Shown here: positions 1 through 7,293 of the stretch, piece after piece
How the letters are laid out: each line of letters starts with the position of its first letter
How positions within the stretch are numbered: position 1 is the first letter of the stretch
Notes under the pieces: model-generated
What the model saw: only the letters and a program-made list of their open reading frames with translations
The model's database searches: none
Told to the model about the DNA's origin: nothing
Made by a program: the position numbers and the translations under genes
Source of the DNA: SVQP01 sp045658965
GTDB taxonomy: Bacteria > Bacillota > Clostridia > Oscillospirales > CAG-272
Direction of reading: 5' to 3'
Length of the DNA stretch: 20,033 bases
NCBI GenBank assembly: GCA_045658965.1
Contig: JAZOVZ010000009.1
Location: forward strand, 1-20,033

Positions 1-1
1 T

Positions 2-347
2 TGGCGAAATGTGAAATTCACGCTGCGCGTGAGTGAAATTTTCGCTTCGCGAAAGTGAAATGTTCCGCTTGCGCGGGACGTTGATGGGAAAGCTCGCTTG
101 TTAAGCGCGCTTTGCAGTGAAATATTTCGCCGATGGCGAAATGTGAAATTCACGCTGCGCGTGAGTGAAATTTTCGCTTCGCGAAAGTGAAATGTTCCGC
201 TTGCACGGAACGTTGATGGCAAAGCTCGCTTGTTAAGCGCGCTTTGCGGTGAAATATTTCGCCGATGGCGAAATATGAAATTCACGCTGCGCGTGAGTGA
301 AATTTTCGCTTCGCGAAAGTGAAATGTTCCGCTTGCGCGGAACGTTG
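2..347. repeat. 132-bp tandem repeat array made of short hairpins
   Basis: The motif TGGCGAAAT starts at 2, 134 and 266, an exact 132-bp period giving about 2.6 copies; the array may continue left of the window. Each unit contains five self-complementary segments. In the first unit these are 18-32 (6-bp stem), 40-54 (6-bp stem), 62-79 (7-bp stem with one G-U), an imperfect 11-bp stem at about 90-114, and 124-142 (8-bp stem, 3-nt loop). Four of them follow the constant heptamer GTGAAAT, seen at 11, 33, 55 and 117. Copies differ by single substitutions. Position 77 is G in copy 1 where copies 2 and 3 have A, which keeps pairing through a wobble. The function is unknown. There is no spacer diversity or repeat length that would make it a CRISPR array. 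Confidence 0.9.
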
Positions 348-352
348 CGGTA

Positions 353-375
353 GAAATTTGCCTGCGGCAAATTTC
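353..375. repeat. 10-bp-stem palindrome
   Basis: This is a perfect inverted repeat, GAAATTTGCC with loop TGC and its complement, directly downstream of the tandem array. An AT-rich stretch (376-398) follows. It resembles a terminator stem on the plus strand but lacks a clean T-run, so it is best treated as part of the palindrome-rich intergenic DNA. Confidence 0.75.
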
Positions 376-401
376 AATTTTATTGTATTGATTTTTTCAC
401 T

Positions 402-465
402 CCGTAGGGGCGATTCAAGAATCGCCCGCCCCAACCCGTAGGGGCGCATTCCATATGCGCCCGTC
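402..465. repeat. Two adjacent CCGTAGGGGCG palindromic elements
   Basis: Two related elements begin with CCGTAGGGGCG at 402 and 436. Each folds on itself. The first has arms 408-416 and 419-427 (9 bp, 2-nt loop); the second has arms 442-449 and 455-462 (8 bp, 5-nt loop). The shared head with different but self-complementary bodies suggests a family of dispersed intergenic repeats. They lie 30-90 bp upstream of the DUF5107 start, so they may form its 5' leader. I see no convincing promoter for that gene. Confidence 0.7.
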
Positions 466-495
466 CACATCCCGATCTACCGAAAGGAGACCGAT

Positions 496-2589
496 ATGAG
501 CGTAACGTTTGAAACCTTCCTGATCCGCGGCAACGTGCCGCAGGGGCAAAACCCGCTGCCGCGCTTTCGCGAGCGCAAGCCCTCGCCCGCACGTACCGAC
601 GGGGATTTTCCCGCGCATCTGTCAGAGACGCTGGGCTGCATGACCAAGGTGCTGCCATACATGACGCAGGACAGGTACGACCGCAGCCGAAAGGTGCTGC
701 AACTGCCCTCGTTTGTCTTAGAAAACGAGTATTTGCGTGCCCTTTTTCTGCCTTCTCTGGGCGGCAGATTGCACTCTTTATACGACAAAGTGGCGCAAAA
801 AGAGCTTTTGTTCGCAAATCCGGTCATTCAGCCGGGCAATCTGGCGATTCGTAACGCCTGGCTTTCGGGCGGCATTGAGTGGAATATCGGCAACTTCGGG
901 CACACGTACACCACCTGTGACAACGTGTATGCGGCGGTGCTTACGGACGGAGAAGGCAACGATTTTCTGCGTATTTACGAGTTTGAACGCAATAAAAGCA
1001 TCTTCTGGCAGGTCGATTTTCACCTGCCCGCAGGCGAAAGGCGTCTGTATTCGCACGTCAAGCTGATCAGCCCCTTCGATAAGGACACTACGACCTATTG
1101 GTGGAGCAATATTGCCGTGCGCGCCGAGAGCCGCGTGCGCATTTTGGCAAGCCACAAGCAGGTCATTTCCTTCGTGGACGGTGCCTGCCGCTACGAAACG
1201 CTGCCCAATCTGGTGGCGATGGGCGGTATTGACGCCACTTACCCCGCAAATGCCGACCGCGCGTACGATTATTTTATCCAATGCGAGGACGAGAACGCTT
1301 CCACCTGGGAGGCTGCGGCGTATGAGGACGGTGCGGTCTTTTACGAACGCTCCACAGCACCCTTGTTATATAAGAAGCTTTTTGCCTGGGGCGAGCATGG
1401 CGCAGGCAAGCATTGGCAGGAATATTTGTCGGACGGCAAGGGCACGGGGTATTATGCCGAAATGCAGGCGGGTATCGCACCCTCGCAGCTGCACGATAAG
1501 GTCATGCCTGCGCGAAGCGTGTACGAATGGACGCAATGCTACGGCGGCATGACGCTGGATGCGGACAAAATGCTGGACGTTGACTACGACGGTGCGTGCG
1601 CGTACGTGGGTGCGGAGATCGACGCAGAGATCAGCGCGGAAAATATCCAAAAAATCCATGAAAATATGTGCAAACTGGCACTTTTGCCCGTCGAAGAAGC
1701 GCAGATTCGGCACTACGGTGCAGGTTTTGGTGCACTTGAGATCGCAAGAATGGCGGTGGACGGTGACGGAACGCCGCCCGTATCCACGTGCTTCCCGTCC
1801 TCGCGGATCGGGGATGCCGAGCAAATGTGGCTGGAGCTTTTGGAAAAGGGAAGCTTGCCCGATCAGGACCCCGCAGCGCTGCCGCTTTCCTATATGGTCA
1901 GCCCCAAATGGCTGGAAAGACTGCGCAAAGCGCCCCAAACGTGGAATAACCTCTTGCATTTGGGCATCGCGGAGTACGAATGGCATAACGTAGAGGTGCT
2001 CGTCAATGCCTCTTACGACCAAAAACAGCGCGAAAACGCCGAAAAAGCGGCGAAAAACGCTTGGCTTGCGTCGGTTGCATGCGCGCCAAACTGCTGGGCG
2101 TTGCGCAATCTTGCCGTACTGGAGCGTGAGGCAGGCAACAATGCGGGCGCGCAGGCATATTATGATAAGGCGGTCACCCTTGAGGGCGCGTATGCCGACG
2201 TGGCGCTTGCAAGTGAGTACTTGCAGTATCTGATCGCGTGCGGCGCACATCAAAAAGCGTGGGATTTGTACGAAAATATGCCCCAAAATTGCCGCGCGGA
2301 TGACCGAATCAGCATCACGGCGGCAAAAGCGGCGCTCAAATTGCGCAAAACCGACTATCTGGAGGCGTTCTTTGCGACCGAGCATCACGCCATTTCCGAG
2401 GGCGAGACCACGCTGACCGATCTTTGGTTCGGTTTTTGTGCGTTGAAGCTCGCAAAGGAGCGCGGCATTACCGATCCGACCGATGGGGAGCTTGCCGAGC
2501 TTGCCGACGAGGCGTGGGATCTGTGTCCGCCCGATGCTTCGATCGACTTCCGCATGTCGCTGGACAGGAAAAACAAATACAGGATCTGA
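496..2589 (+). CDS. DUF5107 domain protein with C-terminal TPR-like helices
   Basis: This 697-residue protein starts at an ATG with a clear AAAGGAG (482-488) seven bases upstream. Residues about 65-340 resemble the DUF5107 family: a PSLGGRLHSLYDK segment near 86-98, then NAWLSGGIEWNIGNFGHTY near 120-138. DUF5107 has a beta-sandwich, mutarotase-like or carbohydrate-active flavour, but its reaction is not established. Residues about 505-670 look like alpha-helical TPR repeats (Ala/Leu/Tyr periodicity, an LAVLEREAGNNAGAQAYYDKA-type helix pair). There is no signal peptide or membrane segment, so it is probably cytoplasmic. Family members with TPRs are often longer, around 1000 residues, so this is a compact version. 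It has its own ribosome site and no close neighbour in the same direction, and is probably monocistronic. A role in carbohydrate metabolism is possible but not shown by the context. Confidence 0.75.
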   Translation: MSVTFETFLIRGNVPQGQNPLPRFRERKPSPARTDGDFPAHLSETLGCMTKVLPYMTQDRYDRSRKVLQLPSFVLENEYLRALFLPSLGGRLHSLYDKVAQKELLFANPVIQPGNLAIRNAWLSGGIEWNIGNFGHTYTTCDNVYAAVLTDGEGNDFLRIYEFERNKSIFWQVDFHLPAGERRLYSHVKLISPFDKDTTTYWWSNIAVRAESRVRILASHKQVISFVDGACRYETLPNLVAMGGIDATYPANADRAYDYFIQCEDENASTWEAAAYEDGAVFYERSTAPLLYKKLFAWGEHGAGKHWQEYLSDGKGTGYYAEMQAGIAPSQLHDKVMPARSVYEWTQCYGGMTLDADKMLDVDYDGACAYVGAEIDAEISAENIQKIHENMCKLALLPVEEAQIRHYGAGFGALEIARMAVDGDGTPPVSTCFPSSRIGDAEQMWLELLEKGSLPDQDPAALPLSYMVSPKWLERLRKAPQTWNNLLHLGIAEYEWHNVEVLVNASYDQKQRENAEKAAKNAWLASVACAPNCWALRNLAVLEREAGNNAGAQAYYDKAVTLEGAYADVALASEYLQYLIACGAHQKAWDLYENMPQNCRADDRISITAAKAALKLRKTDYLEAFFATEHHAISEGETTLTDLWFGFCALKLAKERGITDPTDGELAELADEAWDLCPPDASIDFRMSLDRKNKYRI

Positions 2590-2624
2590 CGTGTCGTACG
2601 ACACGATTGTGCACGGTGCACAAT
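2590..2624. repeat. Two abutting perfect palindromes after the DUF5107 gene
   Basis: Positions 2590-2605 form a perfect 16-bp dyad (CGTGTCGTACGACACG). Positions 2606-2624 form a second perfect inverted repeat of 9-bp arms around a single G (ATTGTGCAC/GTGCACAAT). They start at the base after the stop codon. No T-run follows, so this is not a textbook terminator, though it could protect or end the transcript. A longer-loop inverted repeat, ACAGCACA at 2644-2651 with TGTGCTGT at 2673-2680 followed by AATTTT, is a weaker terminator candidate. Confidence 0.75.
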
Positions 2625-3171
2625 ACAGAATGCAGGTGAAAATACAGCACAGACTGTCTCAAATGGGTGGTTTGTGCTGTAATTTTGCATATTCCGTGTA
2701 TAAATATGCAAATATACGGTATATGCAGAATATTGATACCAAATGCCTTATGAAACTCTGCCAAAGGTCGGTTGCATTTGCCTGCCGCCCCGGGAATGCA
2801 ATGCGCGGGGATGCGCGATTGCGCGTGCGCGGCACAAAATACGCCGCGTATCGGGCGCGGAGGATACAAGGGATTGTGGTGGTGAAATTACGCAATGATA
2901 TACTATATAATAAAATGTAGGAATTGTATCAAAAATGCGCGGCGACAAAACGCCGGACGCCTCCGCGCTTGCTTTGGCGCGCGTATCCGCGGCGCTTGTT
3001 TGCGCAGGGCTTTGGGAACGCTGCTTGCGCGGGCTTGATTTTGCAAGTTTTGGGGCGCGCGGCTTCATTTACAAATTTACACCGACGGGCGTAAGTGCTT
3101 CCAAAGTGTCGAAAAACAGGCAAAAAATCAAAAAAACAGTGAATAATTTTCATTTTTCCGTCGCAAAGTAG
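2625..3171. other. Gene-free intergenic region with AT-rich dyads
   Basis: I find no supportable gene here. Open frames exist on both strands but none has a good ribosome site or family-like composition. An AT-rich island has the inverted pair TTTGCATAT (2684-2692) and ATATGCAAA (2704-2712), plus a third half-site ATATGCA (2721-2727); this could be an operator for an unidentified regulator. An extended -10-like TGATATACT lies at 2896-2904 without a good -35 and without a recognisable gene downstream. The remainder is GC-rich with no structure I can name. Confidence 0.5.
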
Positions 3172-3200
3172 TTGACAAATGAAATTTTATATGATAGAAT
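3172..3200 (+). promoter_or_regulatory. Sigma-A promoter of the peptide importer operon
   Basis: The -35 box TTGACA (3172-3177) is a perfect match. The -10 box TAGAAT (3195-3200) has one mismatch, and the spacer is exactly 17 bp. Transcription should start near 3207. The box pair sits in an AT-rich stretch just upstream of the binding-protein gene and is the only strong plus-strand promoter I can see before the importer block. Confidence 0.85.
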
Positions 3201-3206
3201 AATCAC

Positions 3207-3336
3207 GTTCATATCCTGCCGGGGTATTTTTTTCGTGTTTGACGCGGTTAGAATGAGGGACTTTCGCGTTTGATTGTGAAAGGTGCTTCGACAGATGAAA
3301 CATTAAAAACCAAATTCATAAATGGAGGACATATTT
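3207..3336 (+). promoter_or_regulatory. About 130-nt untranslated leader of oppA
   Basis: The predicted transcript start and the oppA ATG are about 130 nt apart, long for a simple leader. It includes a T-run (3227-3233) and a possible weak stem where CTTTCGC (about 3262-3268) could pair with GTGAAAG farther on. I do not recognise a known riboswitch, T-box or protein-binding leader. Regulation through this leader is only a possibility. Confidence 0.35.
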
Positions 3337-5958
3337 ATGAGAAACTACAGATCCATTCTTACTATGGTACTGTGTCTGGTTATGGTTGCTCTCATGATCG
3401 TCGGCTGTAAGCCCGCAGCTGGTCCCAGCAATGAGACCACTGACACCGAGGTTGGCACCGACGCTCCCGACGTTGTGGAACCCTACGTTCCCAAGAAGGC
3501 TGAGTACAACACTACCACCAGCGTAATGCCCAGTAACTGGAACGAACTGACGTATCAGGACAACAATGATACTCAGATCATGAGCTACATCGGCTCTGCA
3601 TTCTTCGAATACGACTACAAGTTCGCAGATGACAAGAAGTTCAATGCTGACGGCTCTATCAACAAGGACGGCATCGTTGCCGGCGCTTACACCACCAACT
3701 ACTCCGCAGCTACCAAGCTCGAGGACGTTACCTCTATCGTTGACGCTAAGTGGGGCTACACCGACGCTCAGAAGACCGAGGGCGGCTACGCTTGGAAGAT
3801 CACTCTGCGTGACGACCTGAAGTGGGACGATGGCACCGCTATCAAGGCTGCTGACTTCGTTTGGACCATGAAGCAGGTTCTTGACCCCGACTTCATGAAC
3901 TACCGCGCTAACACCTATTATGATACCCTCATGATCAAGAACGCTAAGGCGTACTTCTACAAGAACACCGAAGGCACCTACGAGCCCGTAACCGCTAAGG
4001 GCTTCGAATCCATCCAGGCAGCTATCGATGCAGGCGAGACCGTTTACATCGACCTGTACAACACCTGGGGTGCAGACGCAACCTGGAAGAGCGCTGACGG
4101 CGCAGCTTGCCCTCAGTGGGCTCCCATCACCGATGAGACCGTTTACGAAGGTCTGTACAAAGGCGAGCCCGACTCTTGCAGCGGTAAGGGCGTTTACGAC
4201 TACCTCGTAGCTAACGGCTACGGTCCTTACCTCGAGCCCGGCCAGCAGTATGGCACTTGGCTCGCTGTATACGTTGAGAACACCAACCGTGACGTTGCTT
4301 TCGAGTCCGTTGGTATCTACTCCATCGACGAAGAGAACGCTATCGTTCTTTGCCTTGACAAGAGCTACGAGTTCCTGAAGGAAGACGGTTCTCTGTCCGT
4401 TTGGGCTCCTTACTACTTCTCCAGCCTGCCTCTGGTACACCAGGCTAAGTATGACGCTAACAGAATCGCTCCCGAAAACGGTGCAACTCTGTGGACCTCT
4501 AAGTACAACTCCTCTCTCGAGACCACCGCTTCTTGGGGCCCCTACAAGCTCGTTGAGTTTGAGACCGGCTCTCACTACAAGCTGGCTATCAACGAGAACT
4601 GGTACGGTTGGAACATGGAGACCTACAAGAACCAGTACAACGTAACCGCTATCAACTGCCGTGCAGTTGAGGAGTTCTCTCCCAAGTGGCTGGGCTTCCT
4701 GAACGGTTCTTACGACGACGCTTCTCTGCAGACCGAGAACGTTGAAGAGTACCTCGACTCCAAGTACGTTTACTTCACCTCCACTGCTACCGGTACCTTC
4801 GGTATGCAGCTGTTCTCCGATCTGGAGACTCTGAAGAACAGTGCTAACAACAACGGTATTCTGGCTATCCAGGAATTCCGTCACGCATTCAACCTCGCAC
4901 TGAACAGAAGTGACATCGTTGAAAAGATCTGGCCCGGTTCCTCGGTTCCTTGCTTCGGTCTGCTCAACGTTGCTTACTACTATGATATCGAGAACTCTCC
5001 TGAGCTGGCAGATGGCGGTCAGTACCGTAACACCCAGATTGCTAAGGAAGGTATCCTCCGCGCTTACGGCTACGAGCAGGCTGCTGACGGCACTTGGTCC
5101 AGCGGCGATCTGACCGGCCTGACCACCGATGCTGCTTACAACACTCTGACCGGCTACAACCCCACCGTTGCTAAGCAGAAGATGCAGGAAGCTATCGAGA
5201 TCCTGCTTGCTGATACTGAGAAGTACGGCTACGATTCCTCCAAGAACATCACTCTCGTTTACGGTTCTTCTACCGATAACGATAAGCAGAGATTCAGAGC
5301 TGAATACCTGCAGGGCGTTCTGGATGACCTGACCAAGGGCACCGCTCTGGAAGACAAGATCGACGTTGTATTCGACGCTTCCGCAGGCTCTGCATGGGCA
5401 GATGCATTCCGTACCGGCCAGACTCAGATCGGCTTCGGTTACGGCTTCTCCGGTAACGCATTCAACCCCTTCGATATCATCGGCGCATTCGTTAACCCCG
5501 ATGACTCCCTGAACTACCACATGTACTGGGATACCAGTGCTATCAACCTGACTCTGACCATGCCCGAGGATGACAAGATGGATTACGAGGGCGAGGGCCA
5601 GGAGATCACCATGTCTATCCAGAACTGGTACTTCTGCCTGAACGGTCTGGCAGCTACCGAGAACCAGCAGTACACCTACAACTGGTCCGAAGGTAAGGCT
5701 CCCACCAAGGCAAGACTGATGATCCTCTCCAAGCTGGAAGAGCTCACCATTATGGAGTCTCGCTCCGTAATGCTGATCGCTGACGGCGGCGGATCCTTCC
5801 TGGGCGCTAAGTTCTCTTACTTCTCTGAGACCGAGCACACCTTCATGGGCTTCGGCGGTCTGAGATACATCCAGGTTGAGTACACCGATGCAGAGTGGGC
5901 TGAGTTTGTTAAGGCAAACAACGGCGACCTCTCTACCGAGTACAAGAAGACCGAGTAA
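3337..5958 (+). CDS. oppA: Oligopeptide/dipeptide ABC importer substrate-binding lipoprotein, enlarged
   Basis: This is the extracellular solute-binding protein (SBP_bac_5 family) that captures peptides and delivers them to the OppBC channel. I chose ATG 3337 over the in-frame ATG at 3322 because GGAGGA (3324-3329) sits 7 nt before it and the protein then opens with a normal lipoprotein signal peptide: Arg2/Arg5, a hydrophobic core, then lipobox IVGC with Cys24 for lipid attachment. A Thr/Asp/Pro-rich linker follows. The family hallmark (LRDDLKWDDGTAIKAADFVW, 157-176) is present. At 873 residues it is well above the usual 500-600; the most obvious extra block is about 205-320. Codon choice is strongly restricted (GCT, AAG, AAC, TAC, GTT, CGT), unlike the DUF5107 gene, which fits very high expression. 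Peptide rather than nickel or sugar specificity is inferred from the partner subunits. Confidence 0.92.
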   Translation: MRNYRSILTMVLCLVMVALMIVGCKPAAGPSNETTDTEVGTDAPDVVEPYVPKKAEYNTTTSVMPSNWNELTYQDNNDTQIMSYIGSAFFEYDYKFADDKKFNADGSINKDGIVAGAYTTNYSAATKLEDVTSIVDAKWGYTDAQKTEGGYAWKITLRDDLKWDDGTAIKAADFVWTMKQVLDPDFMNYRANTYYDTLMIKNAKAYFYKNTEGTYEPVTAKGFESIQAAIDAGETVYIDLYNTWGADATWKSADGAACPQWAPITDETVYEGLYKGEPDSCSGKGVYDYLVANGYGPYLEPGQQYGTWLAVYVENTNRDVAFESVGIYSIDEENAIVLCLDKSYEFLKEDGSLSVWAPYYFSSLPLVHQAKYDANRIAPENGATLWTSKYNSSLETTASWGPYKLVEFETGSHYKLAINENWYGWNMETYKNQYNVTAINCRAVEEFSPKWLGFLNGSYDDASLQTENVEEYLDSKYVYFTSTATGTFGMQLFSDLETLKNSANNNGILAIQEFRHAFNLALNRSDIVEKIWPGSSVPCFGLLNVAYYYDIENSPELADGGQYRNTQIAKEGILRAYGYEQAADGTWSSGDLTGLTTDAAYNTLTGYNPTVAKQKMQEAIEILLADTEKYGYDSSKNITLVYGSSTDNDKQRFRAEYLQGVLDDLTKGTALEDKIDVVFDASAGSAWADAFRTGQTQIGFGYGFSGNAFNPFDIIGAFVNPDDSLNYHMYWDTSAINLTLTMPEDDKMDYEGEGQEITMSIQNWYFCLNGLAATENQQYTYNWSEGKAPTKARLMILSKLEELTIMESRSVMLIADGGGSFLGAKFSYFSETEHTFMGFGGLRYIQVEYTDAEWAEFVKANNGDLSTEYKKTE

Positions 5959-6280
5959 TTTTCAGCAACAGCTGACGCAGGGTTCAACAGAGCCCTGAAA
6001 TAAGGCGGTGGGCGAATTCCGTTCGCCCACCGCTGATTTCGCATTTTATCACTCCCTCAACATACGTAAAAACAGTTTTTTTGATGCTGCCGCTTGGGCA
6101 GAACGTCGGCAAATCGGTGCCGATCAGATATTCAAACTACGGTTATTTCGTAAAAACGATCCCCGCGCGCAGCATTTTGCGCGCAAACGCCTTTACAAAC
6201 GGCACCGAAACGGTTGTTTCGGTGCGGTATGCGGAGGCGTACCTGATTTTGAAAAAAACAAAAACAGAGGAGAAACACCT
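5959..6280 (+). other. oppA-oppB intercistronic region with two strong hairpins
   Basis: This 322-nt gap separates the binding protein from the permeases. It holds a perfect 12-bp stem with a 5-nt loop (6005-6016 with 6022-6033) and a perfect 10-bp stem with a GGTT loop (6202-6211 with 6216-6225). Neither is followed by a T-run, so complete termination is unlikely. Such hairpins commonly stabilise the upstream binding-protein message or attenuate read-through, giving more OppA than channel. A weaker stem also lies at about 5979-5997. I see no second promoter. Confidence 0.6.
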
Positions 6281-7291
6281 ATGTATATGTTTAAATACAT
6301 TACAAAGCGTTTGGGATTGATGCTGATCACGTTCTTCATCATTTTCACCATGTGCTTTGTACTGATCAAGCTGTTACCCATCCCCGCGAATATCCTGCCG
6401 GGTATGGATACCGAGATCGCCTACAGAACGCTGGAGGGCAGAGGTTGGATCACCAATCTCAGACCCGGTCCCAACGGTACCTGGCAATACGACAGAGTGC
6501 CGGTGCTGATCCAGTACGGTAACTACCTGACCAAGGTCATTACCAAGGGTGACTTCGGTATTGCGACCACCCTGCAGGGTTATGCTACCAAGGATCTTTG
6601 GACGGAAGTATTCCTTCCCAAGCTTCCTCCTACAATTCTGATCAATATTTACTCGAGCTTGATCGGCGTTCCGATCGGTCTGGGCTTGGGTATTTTGGCT
6701 GCGCTCAAAAAGAATAAGTGTCAGGACCAGGTCATCAATATTTTCATTATCTTGCTGATCTCGCTGCCGTCCATCGTTTTGGCGTTGCTGATTCAGTACC
6801 TCTTGTGCTTTAAGCTGCGCTTGTTCCCGCTGAGTATGGAGACGAGTAACGCCTACTTCACCTGGCCGGTATTCAAATCCATGCTGCCCGCAGTCTTTGC
6901 GCTGTGCCTTGGCTCGATCGCAGGTTATGCACGTTACACCCGTGCGGAGCTGTCCGAGGTGTTGACCGGTGAGTTCATGCTGCTGGCAAGAACCAAGGGC
7001 TTGACCAAGAGACAGGCTATCTTGCGCCATGCAATGCGTAATTCCATGGTCGTTATCTTCCCGTCCATTTTGTCTGAGTTTATCTCGGTGCTTTCCGGTT
7101 CGCTGATCATTGAGCGTATGTTCTTGATCAACGGCGTGGGCGGGTTGTATCTTAAGGCGATTGAAAACACAGACTACGATGCGTTCATGCTGCTGTCCGG
7201 CTTCTATACTCTGGTCGGCTTGACTGCAGGTATTGTAATCGATATCAGCTACGGTATCATTGACCCGAGAATCAGAATGGGGGCGAAGTAA
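6281..7291 (+). CDS. oppB: Peptide ABC transporter permease, OppB/DppB type
   Basis: This 336-residue inner-membrane subunit forms half of the translocation channel. The open frame extends upstream, but ATG 6281 is the start: GAGGAG (6267-6272) lies 8 nt before it and the protein then begins with the typical MYMFKYITKRLGLMLITFF first helix (about 9-30). Further hydrophobic segments lie at about 117-141, 150-176, 199-216, 258-276 and 303-325. The cytoplasmic coupling loop, the EAA motif that docks on the ATPases, is seen at about 231-254 (EFMLLARTKGLTKRQAILRH). Length is close to the family norm, so unlike its partners this subunit carries no large insertion, although the first periplasmic-side loop (about 33-115) is generous. 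The gene ends 2 nt before oppC. Confidence 0.93.
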   Translation: MYMFKYITKRLGLMLITFFIIFTMCFVLIKLLPIPANILPGMDTEIAYRTLEGRGWITNLRPGPNGTWQYDRVPVLIQYGNYLTKVITKGDFGIATTLQGYATKDLWTEVFLPKLPPTILINIYSSLIGVPIGLGLGILAALKKNKCQDQVINIFIILLISLPSIVLALLIQYLLCFKLRLFPLSMETSNAYFTWPVFKSMLPAVFALCLGSIAGYARYTRAELSEVLTGEFMLLARTKGLTKRQAILRHAMRNSMVVIFPSILSEFISVLSGSLIIERMFLINGVGGLYLKAIENTDYDAFMLLSGFYTLVGLTAGIVIDISYGIIDPRIRMGAK

Positions 7292-7293
7292 TT

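Noticed and set aside
2935..3171. A 78-codon small gene upstream of oppA
   Set aside because: It has no ribosome site, an unusual composition, and ends at the oppA promoter. The -10-like element before it lacks a -35.
3316..5838. An open frame of about 840 codons antisense to oppA, and other long antisense frames at 9022-11415, 11219-12505, 13636-14772 and 17440-19197
   Set aside because: They arise because the real genes avoid TTA, CTA and TCA codons, which would be stops on the other strand. Their translations have no family features, and the opposite strands encode clear, motif-complete proteins.
6008..6280. A 91-residue N-terminal extension of OppB
   Set aside because: The extension would begin inside the intercistronic hairpin and has no ribosome site, while ATG 6281 has a good one and yields a standard OppB N-terminus.
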